From the NCBI GenBank assembly GCA_015832175.1, contig WJXW01000016.1, forward strand, positions 496,001-560,000: a DNA stretch of 64,000 bases, in the 5' to 3' direction. This DNA is from Paraphaeosphaeria minitans (lineage: Eukaryota > Ascomycota > Dothideomycetes > Pleosporales > Didymosphaeriaceae). Shown here one piece after another: positions 63,364 to 64,000 of this stretch; the first letter of the stretch is position 1; each line of letters starts with the position of its first letter. Under the pieces are notes generated by a model, which worked only from the letters and a program-made list of their open reading frames with translations, searched no databases and had not been told where the DNA came from. Position numbers and translations under genes: made by a program.

Positions 63364-64000
63364 CTACAGCCGCGCCTCGTTGGATGGCATCACAATCGCC
63401 GCCAACGTCCCCTCGCCCACCTCGTCCCCTTCGTCTGCCTCGCATACCCACATCACTACGCCACTCCGTGCACTCCGGACTTCTAGCTCCATCTTCATCT
63501 GCTGTACCACGCACACCACATCCCCTTCTTTCACCGCGTCGCCCTCGTCGACGAGCACTTCCACCAGCTTCCCCGCGAACGGGACCCCGACATGCGAGGG
63601 ATCTGCGGGGTTCGCGCGGCGATACGCTGACGTCGTCGCCAACGCAGACTCCGAGGTGGAGGACAGGGAAAGCGTGTAGTCTACGGGCTCCCGTGCAGCC
63701 GTGGTGAAACGCACGTCCGCAGCGAGCGCGTGGGGGAACTCGTTGCGCAGGACGCGCGTGATTTCGAGATGGGACTTCACCTCTGCATCTGCATCTGCAT
63801 CTGCAGCAGGGCTTGTGCCCGAGCCCGTCTTGGGCGCCAGCGTGAGCGCCCACGCGTCTCCCTTGCGCAGCAACGTACTCGCCGCCACCGTCGCTGTCGC
63901 TGCAGCCGGCGACCCTGCTTCCCCCACCGCGCGCCGAGGCGGCGCTGCCATGGACTGGCTTCGCTGAAGGAGGTCCCGCATCCTGGCTTCCAGCCACTGC
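63364..64000 (-). CDS. Biotin-dependent acyl-CoA carboxylase subunit, C-terminal part (gene runs out of the window)
   Basis: Open from the window edge to TAG at 63366-63364, about 211 residues, no intron. The C-terminal 75 residues are a biotinyl domain: HVGVPFAGKLVEVLVDEGDA followed by VKEGDVVCVVQQMKMELEV, with the biotin-accepting lysine in MKM, then SARSGVVMWVCEADEGDEVG. Upstream, KSHLEITRVLRNEFPHALAA belongs to the linker (BT-like) region, and QWLEARMRDLLQRS may be its start. This ending suits the biotin-carrying alpha subunit of 3-methylcrotonyl-CoA carboxylase or a related acyl-CoA carboxylase; the biotin carboxylase domain is outside the window. Stop codons of this gene and HBS1 are 60 bases apart (convergent). 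Confidence 0.82.
   Translation of the reverse strand, partial: QWLEARMRDLLQRSQSMAAPPRRAVGEAGSPAAATATVAASTLLRKGDAWALTLAPKTGSGTSPAADADADAEVKSHLEITRVLRNEFPHALAADVRFTTAAREPVDYTLSLSSTSESALATTSAYRRANPADPSHVGVPFAGKLVEVLVDEGDAVKEGDVVCVVQQMKMELEVRSARSGVVMWVCEADEGDEVGEGTLAAIVMPSNEARL

Noticed and set aside
1..64000. CRISPR array, insertion sequences, bacterial operons or a biosynthetic gene cluster
   Set aside because: None seen; the gene structure is eukaryotic and no transposase, reverse transcriptase, PKS or NRPS text was found.

Overview
The window is nuclear DNA of a filamentous ascomycete (Pezizomycotina, most likely a dothideomycete; the class is inference from overall gene style, not proven here). 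Support: genes on both strands with no operons, short introns mostly 44-100 bases long with GTAAGT/GTGAGT-type donors, CTAAC/CTGAC-type branch sites and CAG/TAG acceptors, a Zn2Cys6 transcription factor, and typical eukaryotic proteins (PIG-T, Bud22, PP2A activator, calpain, Hbs1). Exon structures were assembled by joining open segments across candidate splice sites and checking that phase and protein sense were kept.

Layout. 0-4.6 kb: the 3' end of the GPI-transamidase subunit PIG-T/Gpi16 (+), a membrane-anchored conserved fungal protein (-) and a DUF1769-type protein (-). 5.2-6.2 kb: a broken gene for a cysteine-rich, Ser/Thr-stalked membrane protein (-). 7.2-10.5 kb: an Och1-like GT32 glycosyltransferase (-), followed at its 3' side by a 15-base minisatellite, and a fungal protein of unknown role (-). 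12.4-17.5 kb: a KpsF/GutQ-like SIS-domain protein (+), a possibly decayed gene near 14.4-15.4 kb, and a Golgi-type glycosyltransferase (+). 17.9 kb: an 82-base GAA tract between convergent genes. 18.1-24.2 kb: a hypothetical protein (-), Bud22 (+) and a divergent protein kinase (+). 24.9-30.7 kb: a secreted 5'-nucleotidase/metallophosphoesterase (+) and a coiled-coil protein with four CCCH zinc fingers (+). 32.2-36.5 kb: a five-exon-or-less MFS transporter (+) facing a six-exon Zn2Cys6 regulator (-). 36.7-39.1 kb: a small secreted-protein-like relic and a hypothetical protein. 39.1-43.15 kb: a gene-poor stretch. 43.2-46.6 kb: a calpain protease with an unusual repeat tail. 47.0-52.0 kb: three lineage-type proteins, one with a frameshift inside a 21-base heptad repeat. 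52.7-59.1 kb: a large nuclear-looking protein (-) sharing a promoter region with a PP2A activator (+), then an Ala/Pro-rich protein. 60.5-63.3 kb: HBS1/SKI7 (+). The window closes inside a biotin-dependent carboxylase gene (-).

Most genes are independent housekeeping units: GPI anchoring, protein glycosylation (two glycosyltransferases), ribosome biogenesis (Bud22), ribosome rescue and mRNA surveillance (Hbs1), PP2A activation. The only plausible functional pair is the transporter and the Zn2Cys6 regulator at 32-36.5 kb. The points most worth a second look are the symmetric cassette exon in HBS1/SKI7, the heptad-repeat frameshift at 48.8 kb, in-sense coding text beyond the stop of the CCCH gene, the GRDGYN tail of the calpain, and three genes that look broken.
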